From Aspergillus flavus (lineage: Eukaryota; Ascomycota; Eurotiomycetes; Eurotiales; Aspergillaceae): 64,000 nt of DNA. The position numbers and the translations under genes are program-made. The stretch lies in the NCBI RefSeq assembly GCF_009017415.1, contig NC_092404.1, positions 2,480,001 to 2,544,000 on the forward strand. Direction: 5' to 3'. Positions within the stretch are counted from its first letter, which is position 1, and each line of letters begins with the position of its first letter. The notes under the pieces were generated by a model. That model was not told the origin of the DNA. It searched no databases and saw only the letters and a list, made by a program, of their open reading frames with translations. Of this stretch, positions 27,899 to 39,703 are shown one piece after another.

Positions 27899-29387
27899 CG
27901 GACAAGCCTGCCAATATTTTGGCAAAACGCACCTGGGTAATGGGATAGCTAAAGGGCTCGACGATGGCCACAGGTGGATACGGAGTGTTGGTGGGCAGCG
28001 GAGACAACTGCTGGTTTTAGATGGGCTAGGAACGCTGAATATAATGAGCCCAACGCCCTTTGAGCAGATAAGTCGACTATAATGAATAAACACTCTCCTG
28101 GAACAAAGGACAAGTGAGAAAAGAAGCAGATGCTGCATGTCCTGGGTGCTGATCAGGCAGATAGGTATGGTCTTCTGCTTTGCTTGAAAGACAAATGAAC
28201 AAGCAACCCAACGAGGTCATGAATAAGAGATCAGTGACTAGAGTCATGGGTTCTACGCTCCTAATTATTGGGCGTGTTTCATTCTGGAAAGCAAAGAGGG
28301 GGTAAGGTGGAATGATAATCATAAATATGTATAAAGGGTGCTGACGTTCGGGGGTCTTTGTATAGATAGAACGATGAACGGTGCCCCTTTCTCATTGCCC
28401 ACGAAATATCACAAGGGAACAAAGGAGGAAAAACGCTACTCGTAGTCGAAATCATAAGGGGAGGTGAACGATACACCTCATATTGGGACATGGGATAAAA
28501 TCAGTGCCATTATAAAGGAAATGCTACTGCCAAATTGTGGGTAGAATGAGCCTAGTAGTAATATCTTGCAGCCTAACATGTTTATCAATCGAGGCTGCAA
28601 TTCCTAAAGTTGCTCTACCAACACTATGTAACGCTGTTAAGATGAGGCAGCGGACTTCGTAGTGGTCATTGTGGCCATCGCAGGTGCGGCTAGTTAAGAG
28701 TCACAGGACATACTCTTAAGTCAGGCGGGCAGGTAAGGCACAGAAAAGCAAAAAAGGAGATACAACAATAATCATGAGTAGAAGAGGGAGAATATAGTCA
28801 AAAGAAGAGATTACATCACACAAGTTTTCCGGGGATGAAGCTCTCCCCCCTCCTTTATTCCTTTGTGATAGGTGGTCCATATGGGAGGACTCGGTATTAC
28901 AGGGGCTGCGGCTGCACGTATGCATGACTTGCAGGATTAGGTTCCTGGCTAGACTAACAGTGAACTCACGGGCATCCAAGGCACCCATCAGAGTATTCTA
29001 TGCACTAGTAACCTTGAATATACCATGTGGACAATAGCCGCGTGATTTAACTATGTGGCACAGGACTATATCATAAATCTCCCAATTACCCGCCACATGG
29101 AGAGGCGCAATTCATTGTCCATCAATGAAGAAAGTAATTTCACCATCCTTTGCCAATTTAGTTTATCTTCTTCCCTTTAGTTGATTCTTTGAATCCACTG
29201 AATTAGTTTTTTTAGAAAAAACAAAATTCAAAATAAAAAAATAATAAAGAAAGGAACAAGAAAAAGAAATTCCAAAGACAGCCACTATTTGATTAGCACC
29301 TGCAAGGCTCTGCAAGCTTCCTTTTCATCTTGCAGCCATTAACCATACAAGTTTCTTATTCGAGGCTGTAGTCAAAAACTGAATGCT
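27899..29387. other. Intergenic region between orphan basic protein and augmin-like gene
   Basis: About 1.5 kb with only short, unsupported frames (for example 28716-28988 minus). It contains A/T-rich tracts near 29200-29260 that would lie in the 3' flank of the augmin-like gene. Confidence 0.5.
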
Positions 29388-31126
29388 TTATGCCAATCCC
29401 CACCTCTCAACGAACGTCTCTTGGCCCCTATCAGGTTGAAAAACTACGCCCAGGTCGAGCATTTCAACACCTTTTTGAACATGCTCTAATTTTAGTTGAA
29501 GGTCAAAGAGCTTAGCCTCATGGGTGTCACTCGTGAGCAAGGTCTTAACGTGTGAATTGACATTTAACGAAGACGAAAGAAGCCGGGTTGTCTGATCACT
29601 CGAGATCAATTCGGTCACCAGAGGTGCATCTGCGGCAATGCCATAATTCTGCAGACAGTCAAACATGTGATGTCTCGCGTCAAAAAGCACATCGATGCCC
29701 GCATTATCATCTTCGGGGTGGAACACCGACTCGGAAGATAAGCCTGTGCGGCGCAAGACAGCGGCGAGGGCATGGGACTCGGAAACCGAATCGATGCGTT
29801 TTGCGGATGGCGTGTATGCCAATGTTGGTTGGATCGAACGTCTCCTAAAATCCTCTCGTCTTGGTACGGATATTTCAGAAAACTGATTACCTACTTTGGT
29901 TCGATACGTAGTATTAAAAGTTTCGAGAGTCCCGCAGAATGACTCGCGATCTTGCAGGGATTTGGTGAGACGTTCCGTAGATAAAGTCATCCCAGCAACC
30001 AGGTCTAAGATCTACACCTGATTAGCCAATGTAAATGTGGTCTAGAGTCAACTTACGTAGTTGAATTTCTGAAAGGAAGAAATGTGCAACTGGTCGTGGT
30101 GTTTTTGGAGCGCCCGTGATATAGGTGCGTTGTATTGTTGCTTCGTATACATCTCAGCCAGCATGTCAATCTCCGGATACAGGGACTCCAGTTCTCTTTC
30201 CAATGCGATCGAAACTTCATCCGCGACACCATCAAGATTCTGACTGGCCTTGGTTTGACCGACTCGGAGGTTCTCCAAGTAAACTCGATCGAGCCGATAT
30301 TGTATTTCTTCTGCAAGATAATGGGCGAGTATCGTGCTTAATTCGGAGGTCCGTTTCACTACAGAGGCATCATCTCCAGTAGGCCCTATACCAGATCCAA
30401 GCCGCTCTAGGTCCGCAAGTGCTCTATCGTCCTCCTTTAGCCAAGCTGCGAGAGTTGACAATATCCTTTTACTATCCGCTGCTGTGTTCTCTGATTCGAT
30501 TTTCAAGACCGCTCTCACTTCCTGAGCCAATTCAGTAGACTGCAGGCATATAAATCAGTAAGGCATCTTGATTTAAGATCGAGGGCGATCACTACCCCGG
30601 CACTCGTCCTTTGCCTTTCTGAATTGTATCTTTGACGCAGGTGTTCTATGCCGGTGTTGCGTCTGACTTCTCGTTCAGCTTTTCGACGAAGCTCTTTGTC
30701 TATATTATCGCATTGTGATGCTAGAACCCGTCTTTGTTTCTGAATCACAGCGGTTGAAGCGTTCAGCGAGTTAATCGCCTTCCGAAGGTCTTCGTCGAGG
30801 AACGGTCGGTCCGCATTCGTATCGAGGTTATTAATGATATTCTGTAAAGAACCGGTACTTTCGAGATTTGTATATCTACTTGTATAGTCAGTACTTTGCA
30901 AGCTAATTTTTGACTATACTCAACTATGTTGAAGGAAGACACACAAGGTGAGCTCCTCTTGGGACAAAAGAGTGTGGTGGTTCAGGTGCTCCATCACCCA
31001 TGTTTCGTTCTCGGTAGCTTCTTTCTCATCGGTGAAAGCTGATTTAATCTCAGCACAATTAAATGGGATGTCACGATCTTTTAAGGCGATGATCAGAGTA
31101 TTCGCTAGGTCGTTTGACTGACTCAT
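29388..31126 (-). CDS. Coiled-coil protein, probable augmin (HAUS) subunit 3-like (531 aa)
   Basis: Four exons: 30945-31126, 30596-30902, 30057-30539 and 29388-30011, with introns of 42, 56 and 45 bp; all junction phases agree. The first 60 residues resemble the HAUS3 N-terminal module: a short helix (LANTLIIALKDRDIPF), an acidic helix, then ETWVMEHLNHHTLLSQEEL. The rest is heptad-rich coiled coil (ASTAVIQKQRRVLASQCDNIDKELRRKAEREVRR; EEIQYRLDRVYLENLRV), ending in a helical bundle. Augmin recruits gamma-tubulin to spindle microtubules for branching nucleation. Assignment rests on the N-terminal pattern and general architecture, not on a decisive motif; another spindle or kinetochore coiled-coil protein is possible. 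A GTG-initiated extension exists upstream, but the ATG at 31126 is preferred. Confidence 0.55.
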
Positions 31127-31441
31127 GTTTGGGTTTGGGTGTGCTAATCTGTTGTCTGGGCAGGGGGACGTCGGGATCAATACTGTCACCGCTTTTTATT
31201 TGTCGGCATGGCATCCCATATGGTCAGCTAGTACGTAAGTTTGGGGTACCTTCAACTGCCTACTCGCACAATGAACCTAATTTCTTATCATTCATTATTA
31301 TTTAGCGTTGTATGTATACAATTTGTGCGATATAAAGATGAACTACACCCCTAGAAGATGCGCAGCACTTCCTCACTCCAGATAAATTACTTCCCACTAA
31401 AAACCGCAACCAAAATTAATCCATTATGAGCATGTGCACGG
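31127..31441. other. Short intergenic promoter of the augmin-like gene
   Basis: 315 bp between the augmin-like start and the exchanger stop, both on the minus strand. Nothing distinctive was seen. Confidence 0.6.
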
Positions 31442-32960
31442 TCATGCCTCATGATGGATGGATACTCCCTCAGCCTCAATCTGGGGGTAATACCATGTAG
31501 TGACTGCAATGATCACATATATAAGCACACAGAGGCCCCCCTCGAGCCAGTTGGACTTGCCGTCCCGCAGGAAGTTGCCGACGACCAGAATGGATAATAC
31601 TACCAAGACAATCATAAAGATCTCAAAATTAAGACCCATTTCCTTATCAAGTCCCCAGCCGACAAGGACCGCAAGTGGAGCATTTAGCAAAGCGGTCTGG
31701 ATGGATGGACCGAGGCAGTGGAAGAGTGCAAAGTTAATTTGGTTATCCCTGCGCGGAGTCAGGCGATGATGAACTCACCCTTGATAAATATTTGAGTGTA
31801 GTATTGCACTTACCAGGCTTCATCAATAGCAGTCAAATGCTCTGCTGCTTTCTCTACCAGGGGAACAAGAATTAGGCCCATGAAGTTATCCGAAACGCCT
31901 CTTTCATGGACAATATGTTCAATCTCCTGGACCAAGAAAACAGCAGACATGCAGACACATGCGATAGATACTGAGATGGCCACGAAGCATTCGACTAGCG
32001 TAAGCTTTGCACGCTTCAATTCCTCTTCCCGGTCTTCATCCTTATGTTCATCTAGTTCAAGGACCTCGTCGAATATACTGTGATGGCTATGTAGGTTGTA
32101 AACCAGATACCTGAGAACAGAAGTGAGTAAGGTGGTATGCCACGACACTTGGCTTTGCGAACTCACATCAGAAAAGCGACCAGGAGGATAACGGCAGTGG
32201 CCCTGCTGATCACCAAGGTAGACTGAGACAGGGCTTCCTGGGTAATGGTTGTCTTAGAGCTGTTTGCGCTTAGTGCCGAAAAGAAAGCACTCGGAATCAA
32301 GAGACCGAAGCCGGCAACTAGGAGGAGCCCAGTGCCCACCTCGCTCACAGCCTCATGGAACGACTGGTGCTCACGCCCCATGCCTCCAAAGAAAAAGCAC
32401 AGGCCTAGACAAAGCAAAAGATTTGCCAACACAGAACCGAGGATCGCTGCCTGAATGACGGGAATCAGGTTGCCGTTAATATCATTATGTATCAGAACCA
32501 TAAAGAGGACAATCTCTACCACCGAGCTCAACGTTGTCTCCAACAGAACCCCGAGAACCTTGGGTAACTTCTTCGCGAGCTCCCCTCCTGCGAAACCAAG
32601 CAAGTTTGCTGAGGGAACCATTGCAATATAATTTAGAGCAAAGATCCAGATATGAAGATCAGGCCGAGCAAAGTGGATGACGATAGCCGCTGGGACAAAC
32701 GGCCAAAGAACATTTACCAACATTGACAGGGTACAAGTGCTCTTCAAGCACACACGGAGAAAGTGAATTGGGTGAATCCCGCTTCGCCCGCTCTCACCAG
32801 CTGTATCTATACGGAACAATCTATTGCGGCGAAGGGAAGCCTTTTCGTTATGTGTGGGGAGTAGGGAACCATCGTGTGAGCCCGCCGGCTGGGCGATTCT
32901 CAACCCTTCGTTGCCCTGTCCCTCTCGTCGTGTAGTGGACAATTCCTCTATACTACCCAT
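31442..32960 (-). CDS. CaCA-family vacuolar Ca2+/H+ exchanger paralogue (465 aa)
   Basis: Exons 32167-32960, 31814-32110 and 31442-31748, introns 56 and 65 bp, phase 2 at both junctions. The family exchanges Ca2+ (or Mn2+) for protons across the vacuole membrane. About ten to eleven hydrophobic helices are visible, e.g. MLVNVLWPFVPAAIVIHFA, GSVLANLLLCLGLCFFFGG and GLILVPLVEKAAEHLTAI, with an acidic loop (DEHKDEDREEE) between the two halves as in Vcx1. The repeats are divergent: the usual GNxxE signatures are replaced by SSVVE in the first half and EKAAE in the second, although the glutamates remain. This suggests a specialised paralogue rather than the main Vcx1. The long frame starts at a GTG (32966); the first ATG is 32960. 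Confidence 0.85.
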
Positions 32961-34878
32961 GATCACCCGGAGTGCTAACTGCTTGTTCCAGTAATAAGAA
33001 ATATGATAACAGTTGCGTGGCTATTGGGCTGGGATGTGGTTAACAAAGATGCCACAGGAAAGGAAACGAAGAGGAGAGGAAGTAAGAGAAAGAGAATGGT
33101 TAGCGAGATAGAGAGGCAAAAGCAAGTCCAGAAAGAGATGTATTATAGCATGTTTTATAGAAGCTCTTGGATCAAAAAGTGAAGAGGAAAATCAACGGGG
33201 GAGAGAGGAGATAACAAATTAGAAGGAAACAAACACTGGGGTTGATTGCGCCCTAAGCACCATACAGAGGAGCAGAGGAAGGGCTTTTTTTTAAGGTTTA
33301 TGGAGCCGTGTGTCTTTTTTTTTTTTTTTTTTTTTTTCCTCTTTCCCCTTTTACCAGTCGATGCGGTGGGATGCCATCAAACTCCGTAGTTGAGGGAAGA
33401 AGAGAAAAATAAGATTCGTTAGACAGAAAGAAGATTTGGTGTCACGCAACCCCAGGATGCTTGAGCAGCTTGGTAAGACGTACTCCGTAGTTAAGAATCT
33501 CCAGAATTTTCAAATCAACCAAATCCAGAGCCCCCCCTAAACTAGTATCTACCGAAGGAGGCGCAGACGATGGATTGGTGATCGATGTGGTGAGGTGTTT
33601 CTTGGCACGCCAATGAGTATACATCTATCGAATCACTGGTTGAGATTTAGTGGCTCTCAGAGGGTCTGAAACCACTTGAACCGCCCCGTTGCAGCTGAAC
33701 TAGATATACGGAGTATACCTAAGTCTACCACGTATTAATGGAGTTGTTCATGCTTATATAGAAAAAGAACATTTGATTCCAAGGTATTTGAGGATGCTCA
33801 GGCGACAGATATAAAGTTAGGATGTACTTGAGATTTGCATATACAACGAGAGACCCCATTTGAAGTTTGAGTTGTCATGGAGCTAGAGTAGAGGAAGAAT
33901 CCTTGATGGAGAAATGGAGACAAAACAAACCCGACCATTGGGTGAGGGACAGTTACTCCACCTATAACTCCCACACAGCCACGTACGGAGTATGTATACT
34001 AGTACGTACGGAGAGTGGTGTACTCACTAATAGCTTTACAGAATAACTCATGAGACCCAAAATCTACATTAACCTTCTGTTTTCACTCCCCCAACCAAAA
34101 AAAGAGAGGGAGAAAAAGAGGAAAACAGAATGGAGACTGATTGTTCCATACTGAACATAAAATAAGCAGCAAGGAAATTTTGCATTTTCCAATATTTTAC
34201 TAACTCCAAGTGGCATGTCATGTACTAGTAGGCGGACAAACATCTAGGAGTGTAATCCCTTCTTTCGCTGTTCAATAATTTGCAGTATAGATTGGTTAAA
34301 AAACTGGAAACAGCTATGTATATGAATATATGAATCATATAACTAGTATTTATCTAGATTCTATCTACGAAGTCAGATTCTTGGAAGGAGGGACGGTCTG
34401 GACCAAGCTTAATTTTAACCTTCTAAACAAGCATGGTGGGTAACGAATCACGATTGGTCACGCCGGACAGATAGAAATTGACCTAGGAGGTGTAAAGGAG
34501 ATCAACTAGTACAGATAAAATGCTACTGCTAGATATGCGATATACTAAGTACAGTACTACTCACACCACAAGACACATCATGAATTTGTCTATAATATCA
34601 CTGGATCAACAATGTATGGAGAGAAAACAATGTTACTAATAGCATATCATATGAGAAGAACCACTACGTTCTTCAAATGTGGCGGCAACGGTTACCTTCG
34701 GGTGGGGTGTGTAACATCTTACGAGATTTTTTTCCTTTTCCTTGTTGAACCTTTCCCTCATTTTAACGCTTCTTTCCCTTTCCCTTTTTACCCTCCTTTA
34801 CTTTCTTTTCCTTCTTGTTTTCTCCCTTTCTCTCTGGCTTGAATTCGTTTGCTAGACGTTGTTCAAATCTCCATCAAA
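32961..34878. other. 1.9-kb divergent intergenic region (exchanger / cystathionine beta-synthase)
   Basis: Shared upstream region of the minus-strand exchanger and plus-strand cystathionine beta-synthase. It holds a T run of about 23 at 33315-33337, three TACGGAGTA motifs, and pyrimidine-rich tracts at 34740-34840 just before the CBS start. One ATG frame of 60 codons (33442-33624, minus) has no family resemblance and itself spans a TACGGAGTA copy. Confidence 0.5.
33481..33992 (+). repeat. Three dispersed TACGGAGTA motifs (33481-33489, 33707-33715, 33984-33992)
   Basis: The first copy is in the minus orientation and the other two are plus. A near copy, TACGGAGAG, follows at about 34007. This is the densest group of exact copies with 57497-57532. 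Confidence 0.7.
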
Positions 34879-36642
34879 ATGTCCTGCATTACCACGCCAG
34901 CCATTCCTCCGGTGGCTCTTGAATCAATCACTCAACACATTGGTAACACGCCCCTCGTGCGCTTGAACAGACTTCCACGTAGCCTTGGGATTGAGGCAAC
35001 TGTCTATGCGAAATTGGAATATTTCAATGCTGGAGGAAGTGTAAAAGATAGGATTGCTCTGCGCATGATCGAAGAGGCCGAACGATCAGGGCGCATAAAG
35101 CCTGGTGATACTCTCATCGAACCCACTAGCGGTAACACGTATGCCTATCAACAAACTTGTTGGTTCCTATATAACATTTTTTGCTAATCGCTAAATCAGT
35201 GGAATTGGTTTGGCGCTCGTCGGCGCTGTAAAGGGTAGGCCATCGTCTGCTGAATGATATATGCTGGATTGTTAACTCGGTGGATTATGGCAGGATACAA
35301 GACCATAATTACTCTCCCGGAGAAGATGTCAGCTGAGAAGGTGGCTGTACTGAAAGCGTTGAATGCAACTATCATCCGCACTCCTAATGAAGCGGCGTAT
35401 GATTCACCGGAATCTCACATCGGTGTCGCCAAGCGTCTTGAGAAGGAACTCCCGAACGCGCACATCCTGGACCAATATGGTAACGAAAACAACCCGCTGG
35501 CCCACGAATTGGGTACAGCGGAAGAAGTCTGGACGCAGACCAAGGGCCAAATTAAGGCTATCGTCGCCGGTGCAGGAACTGGTGGAACAATCACTGGACT
35601 GTCTCGGGGCCTGAAGAAGCATAACCCCGCTATCAAGGTTATTGCGGCTGATCCCCATGGTTCCATCTTAGCTTTGCCGCCTTCACTAAATGAAGATCAT
35701 GTAAACGAACCATACAAGGTCGAAGGAATTGGATATGATTTCATTCCCCAAGTGCTCGACCAGCAGGCCGTGGACCAGTGGTACAAAACTGGAGATAAGG
35801 ATTCATTCCAGTACGCTCGGCGGTTAATTGCTGAAGAGGGCCTCCTTGTAGGAGGAAGCAGTGGGAGCGCCATATCGGCTCTGGCGCAAGCGGCAAAGGA
35901 CTACAACTTCGGGAAGGATGATGTGGTTGTTGTCATTTTGCCTGATAGCATCAGAAGCTATTTGACTAAGGTCATTGAACTTCCTAATGGCTGGTTGAGG
36001 ACTTGTTGCGCTAACTAATATCAGTTTGCTGACGATGACTGGCTTGCTGCTAATGGACTTTTGACATCGCCTCCGGTCGAAACTGCGGACCTGCCCTCAA
36101 CACTGCAGCCACACGAACAAAAGGATGCCTTCGCTGGATCAAGGGTCAGGTCGCTGAGGTTGAAGCCTATTACAACCGTCCAGTCCAATACCCCTTGTGA
36201 AACTGCCATCGAAATGATGCGAGACCGCGGATTCGACCAACTACCAGTGCTTGCACCTTCTGGCAAGAAGCTCGTAGGACTAGTGACTCTAGGGAATGTT
36301 CTAAGTCGACTCACCCACGGACGTGCTACTGGGAAGAGCCCTGTGTCAGATGTTATGTTCAACTTCAGTAAAATCTCCGAGGTGGTCACTGACCCAAGAG
36401 ATATGGGATTGACCAGTGCGACGCTAGGAAAAGCGGATAACTCGGAGTCCCGGATTAAAGACCGGAAATTTGTGGAGATTACTATGGACACGCCTCTCGG
36501 CGTATTGAATCGCTTCTTCGAATGGAACAGTGCTGCGGTCGTTACTGAGAGGGATGAACAAGGAGTGATGAGACCAGTGGCAGTTGCAACAAAGGTCGAT
36601 CTACTTACATGGATGCTTCATCAGAAGGACGAATCGACATGA
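34879..36642 (+). CDS. mecB: Cystathionine beta-synthase (529 aa)
   Basis: Four exons: 34879-35138, 35200-35234 (35 bp), 35294-35970 and 36025-36642. This PLP enzyme condenses serine and homocysteine to cystathionine, the first step of transsulfuration. The PLP lysine is K56 in GGSVKDRIA; the phosphate loop is [19 protein letters not shown], split by the first intron, binds the substrate carboxylate. The C-terminal half has two CBS (Bateman) domains, recognisable from [19 protein letters not shown] and the terminal [14 protein letters not shown]. No N-terminal heme domain is present, as in yeast Cys4. The third intron has a weak donor, GTCATT, but conserved sequence resumes exactly at [13 protein letters not shown]. 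The frame begins upstream at a TTG, but ATG 34879 opens the protein. The symbol follows the A. nidulans name. Confidence 0.95.
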
Positions 36643-37032
36643 TACAGTTTCTCCTCGAGCTATGCATATTAGTATACTTTGAAGCGCGAGACTAGAAATT
36701 GTCAATGCTACTTTTTCTTATGTTCTGTATTTTCCTTCTTTGCTTCTTCACGCCAAATATAATGTCTTATTCTATCGCATGTGGTGTCATCTATGCGACT
36801 AATAGAGGAAATATCTTACGAAGGGTGGTTCAGTACCATACTTCATTTCAACCAGGCAAATTATCTAATCCGTCTTACATTACCTATTCGCCTGGTAGTG
36901 ATAGAATGGTGACCTCAATGGCAAGACCCTGGACTTTTATTTATGTATATCTGACGTATGGTATTGATCCCGGTATATTAACCGTGGATCTAACTTTGGT
37001 TTTTGCACAGCCGCCCATCCCTACCTCACAAA
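36643..37032. other. Intergenic region CBS 3' / SDR promoter
   Basis: 390 bp between two plus-strand genes. No distinctive element was seen. Confidence 0.6.
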
Positions 37033-38465
37033 ATGTCTGGCTTTTTTACTTATCGGCAATTCTCCCTATATGACACCCCCTCCTTGGCCAACCAAGTGGC
37101 CGTTGTAACGGTAAGTGTGAAGACCAGTCCAACATACAACTCGCTCGGCCCCCTTGGCTCAGGGCGGGAAGCGTATCCACGGCGCTCAACGCTGACCACT
37201 TTCTTATCTAGGGTGGTCAAGCAGGCATAGGAAAGGGCAAGCAATAGCCTTTTTCAGTATTTGCTACATCCACTAACTAGAGTTGCGAATGTCAATCTAG
37301 AGATCACTGCGCAGCTCCTTCTGCATGGAATTGAGACGGTTTACGTACTTGCCCGAAGCCATGATAAGTATATACGAGCGCAGGAGGAATGGCAGCGTCG
37401 TATTGGTGGTTCCCTGGGGAAGGGTGATACGAGAGTCCAGTTCATCCAATGCGACCTCGCAGATATAGTGGCTGCCAAGAGTGCAGCCAATGAACTCAAG
37501 CACAAAACTGACAGGCTTGATATCATGATTTGCAATGCTGGTACGTCTGGCGCTTCACTGTTCCTTTGCCCCCTCCCCTTCTCCTCTAATCGATGAAAAA
37601 TACACCGTCTCTCTGTAAGCGACCATATATAATAGACCATTTGTTGATGTTCCAACACCCGCGAAAGCCATTGGTGTATCAACCAACTATGAACGGTCGC
37701 CGCAGGGTATTGAACAGGTATTTGCTTCGAACTGCGTTGGCCATCAGGTGTTGGCAACCAATCTGCTGCCCCTCATGAAGCGTACTATCAACCAAGGCAA
37801 GGCTAGCAATGGGCGAATTGCGGTAGCTAGTTCGTCTATGCACGTATTTTGCCGTGAACTTAACCTCGACCTTCTCACATCACCCACTCGTCTTAAGCCT
37901 GCATATATCGACGGTGTGTGGCGTTATGCTCGCGCGAAAGTAGGGAACATACTTTTTGCAAGGGAACTTAGCCTTCGGTTGATGCAGGAAGAGGATCCGG
38001 CAAGTAGCAAGATTTACGTTAATGCCTTTTTCCCAGGTAACATCGTTACCGATCAGTGGAGTGTTTGGGATGAGTATATCGGAGAAGCCCTGGGTTCCCT
38101 GTTTAGGCTCCTATTCTCAATCATTGGTCAGAGCTTGGAAGATGGTGCTGCAAATGCAATTTATTTGGCCGCGAGTCCAAAGGTAATATCAAACAGCACC
38201 CGTGGTCAGTACTTCATCCCTATCGCAAAACCGTACAAGACAACTGCCATTGCTAGCGATATGAAACTTGCTCGTGATCTTTGGGTAAGCCCTAGCCTTT
38301 TCTCTCATTACGGACGCTTCCTATTCCGCTCAGGGTGTTCCTTTCCGCATGAAAGATCACTACTTACTTGGTGACCTTTTCTACCCACAGGATTGGACAG
38401 AGGCCAAAGCAGCAGAGGCTCTAGGCCCCGAAGAACAAGCTAAAACCCGTACCGTCGATGGTTAA
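37033..38465 (+). CDS. Short-chain dehydrogenase/reductase (360 aa)
   Basis: Five exons: 37033-37110, 37212-37236 (25 nt), 37301-37540, 37620-38284 and 38391-38465. It is a classical Rossmann-fold oxidoreductase: TGGQAGIG cofactor motif, formed only after splicing exons 1-2; DRLDIMICNA near the NAG position; serine in VASSSMH; and the catalytic YARAK (YxxxK). Intron 2 appears to be GC-AG (G|GCAAGC...CTAG), the only junction that yields GIGKEITAQLLLHG. The exon 4 acceptor is placed at GTAAG|C, the only nearby AG that keeps frame with the conserved RPFVDVPTPA segment; this replaces the family G of NAG by A. The substrate is unknown; a hydrophobic region (GSLFRLLFSIIG) hints at a membrane-associated or retinol/steroid-type member. 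Confidence 0.8.
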
Positions 38466-38642
38466 AGGTCATATTGATATCAAAGTCATTTCTCTTGATC
38501 ATTATAGCAGCATCCTAAGGTTAATACCCGGGTGCGCTAGCCTAGTTTGTTCTTTACTTGTGTAGCTGTGTAGCATAGAAACCGTTCGCGCATTTCAGAT
38601 CGAGAACATTTTGTAAAGTCGTAACAAAGGCGACAGCTTCGG

Positions 38643-39703
38643 TCACAGACACTGGCCAATCCACTCTTCCCACTTCCTGACACCAGACCCGAGATCACTC
38701 CCCTCATCACCCTTAACAGCGCCGCCGACAACATCAACTCTCACGCCGACTTCGTCTTCCAAGAGCTTGAAGCTGAATGTATCCTGCGCATCACTGCTAC
38801 CCAGAATATCATCATCACCGTCGCCCATACTAGCATCAACGCTGGCATCCATGAGACTCTTGCTCTTGAACTTGCGTATTTTATCGATCTCAGCTTCTAA
38901 CTTCTCCCGCACAGAACCAGGGGGCAGAGCTGTGAAAAGATCTTGCTTGTTGGCAGCCACAAGGATAGGGATCTCCGAGGCCACCTTAAGAGACGACTTG
39001 CCTTTATTCAATGCCCGTTTTTGAAGAATAAGGAGGACGTCGTACAGATACGAGGCTGTATCGCGTAACACTTCAACATCAGAGAGAGCGGCGGTGTCAA
39101 CAGTGAAGATGACCCCACGTAGTTTGGATTTCGAGTCTTTCGAGTCTGACATGGAGGAAAGTTGCGAGATACCGTGAGGTCCCCGTATTTTGCCATGGCC
39201 AGGGGTATCTCTCACACGGTATTTGACAGGGTTTTTGGATGTGTCCTTCAAGGATGGATCATTGACCGACCGGTAGCGATTTGAGGCAGTGGGAACGGAG
39301 GCGGGAAGGCTGACGGTTGTTAGAATTGACGTCTGAGAAGTATGCGTGAGCTGAGTCTGCTTCTTCGCAAGAGGCGACGATTTCGCTTCAAGCTATCAAA
39401 GTCACAGGATAACATGTCAGCACCCGCTTTCACCACCCACAGGTCTTTCGATGGAGTTGGGGACGTGGATAATAAGCTGGATAGGCTTACCAGGGACAAG
39501 AAAGCAGTTTTGCCTGCTCCGCTGGGTCCAAGTAGTAAGAAGTTGCTAGATGGCGGCGAGGCAACTGTTTGATAGAAAATCAGGTGCAGCAGTACTGGCA
39601 GCCCGAATGCAATAAATGCGGTAATAGCGATAGCGATGGGATTTCCATCGAGCAGACTAGTAGCAATGCCGCCGATTGATCTCCAATCTGCGTGACTCCC
39701 CAT
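38643..39703 (-). CDS. srp102: Signal recognition particle receptor subunit beta (320 aa)
   Basis: Exons 39491-39703 and 38643-39392, intron 98 bp, phase 0. SRPR-beta is a small GTPase anchored in the ER membrane that tethers SRPR-alpha and helps dock ribosome-nascent chains at the translocon. An N-terminal membrane helix (AIAITAFIAFGLPVLLHLIFY) precedes the P-loop GPSGAGKTAF, the switch II region DTPGHGKIR, and the guanine-specificity motif AANKQDLF; the C-terminus ends KWEEWIGQCL. The insert between P-loop and switch II is Ser/Thr-rich. An ATG at 39703 fits the family better than the longer frame. It is tail-to-tail with the SDR, 177 bp apart. Confidence 0.93.

Noticed and set aside
28716..28988. 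90-codon minus-strand ORF
   Set aside because: No family resemblance or splice support; lies in ordinary intergenic DNA.
33442..33624. 60-codon minus-strand ORF with ATG
   Set aside because: No family, no splice context, and it spans a TACGGAGTA repeat; probably chance.
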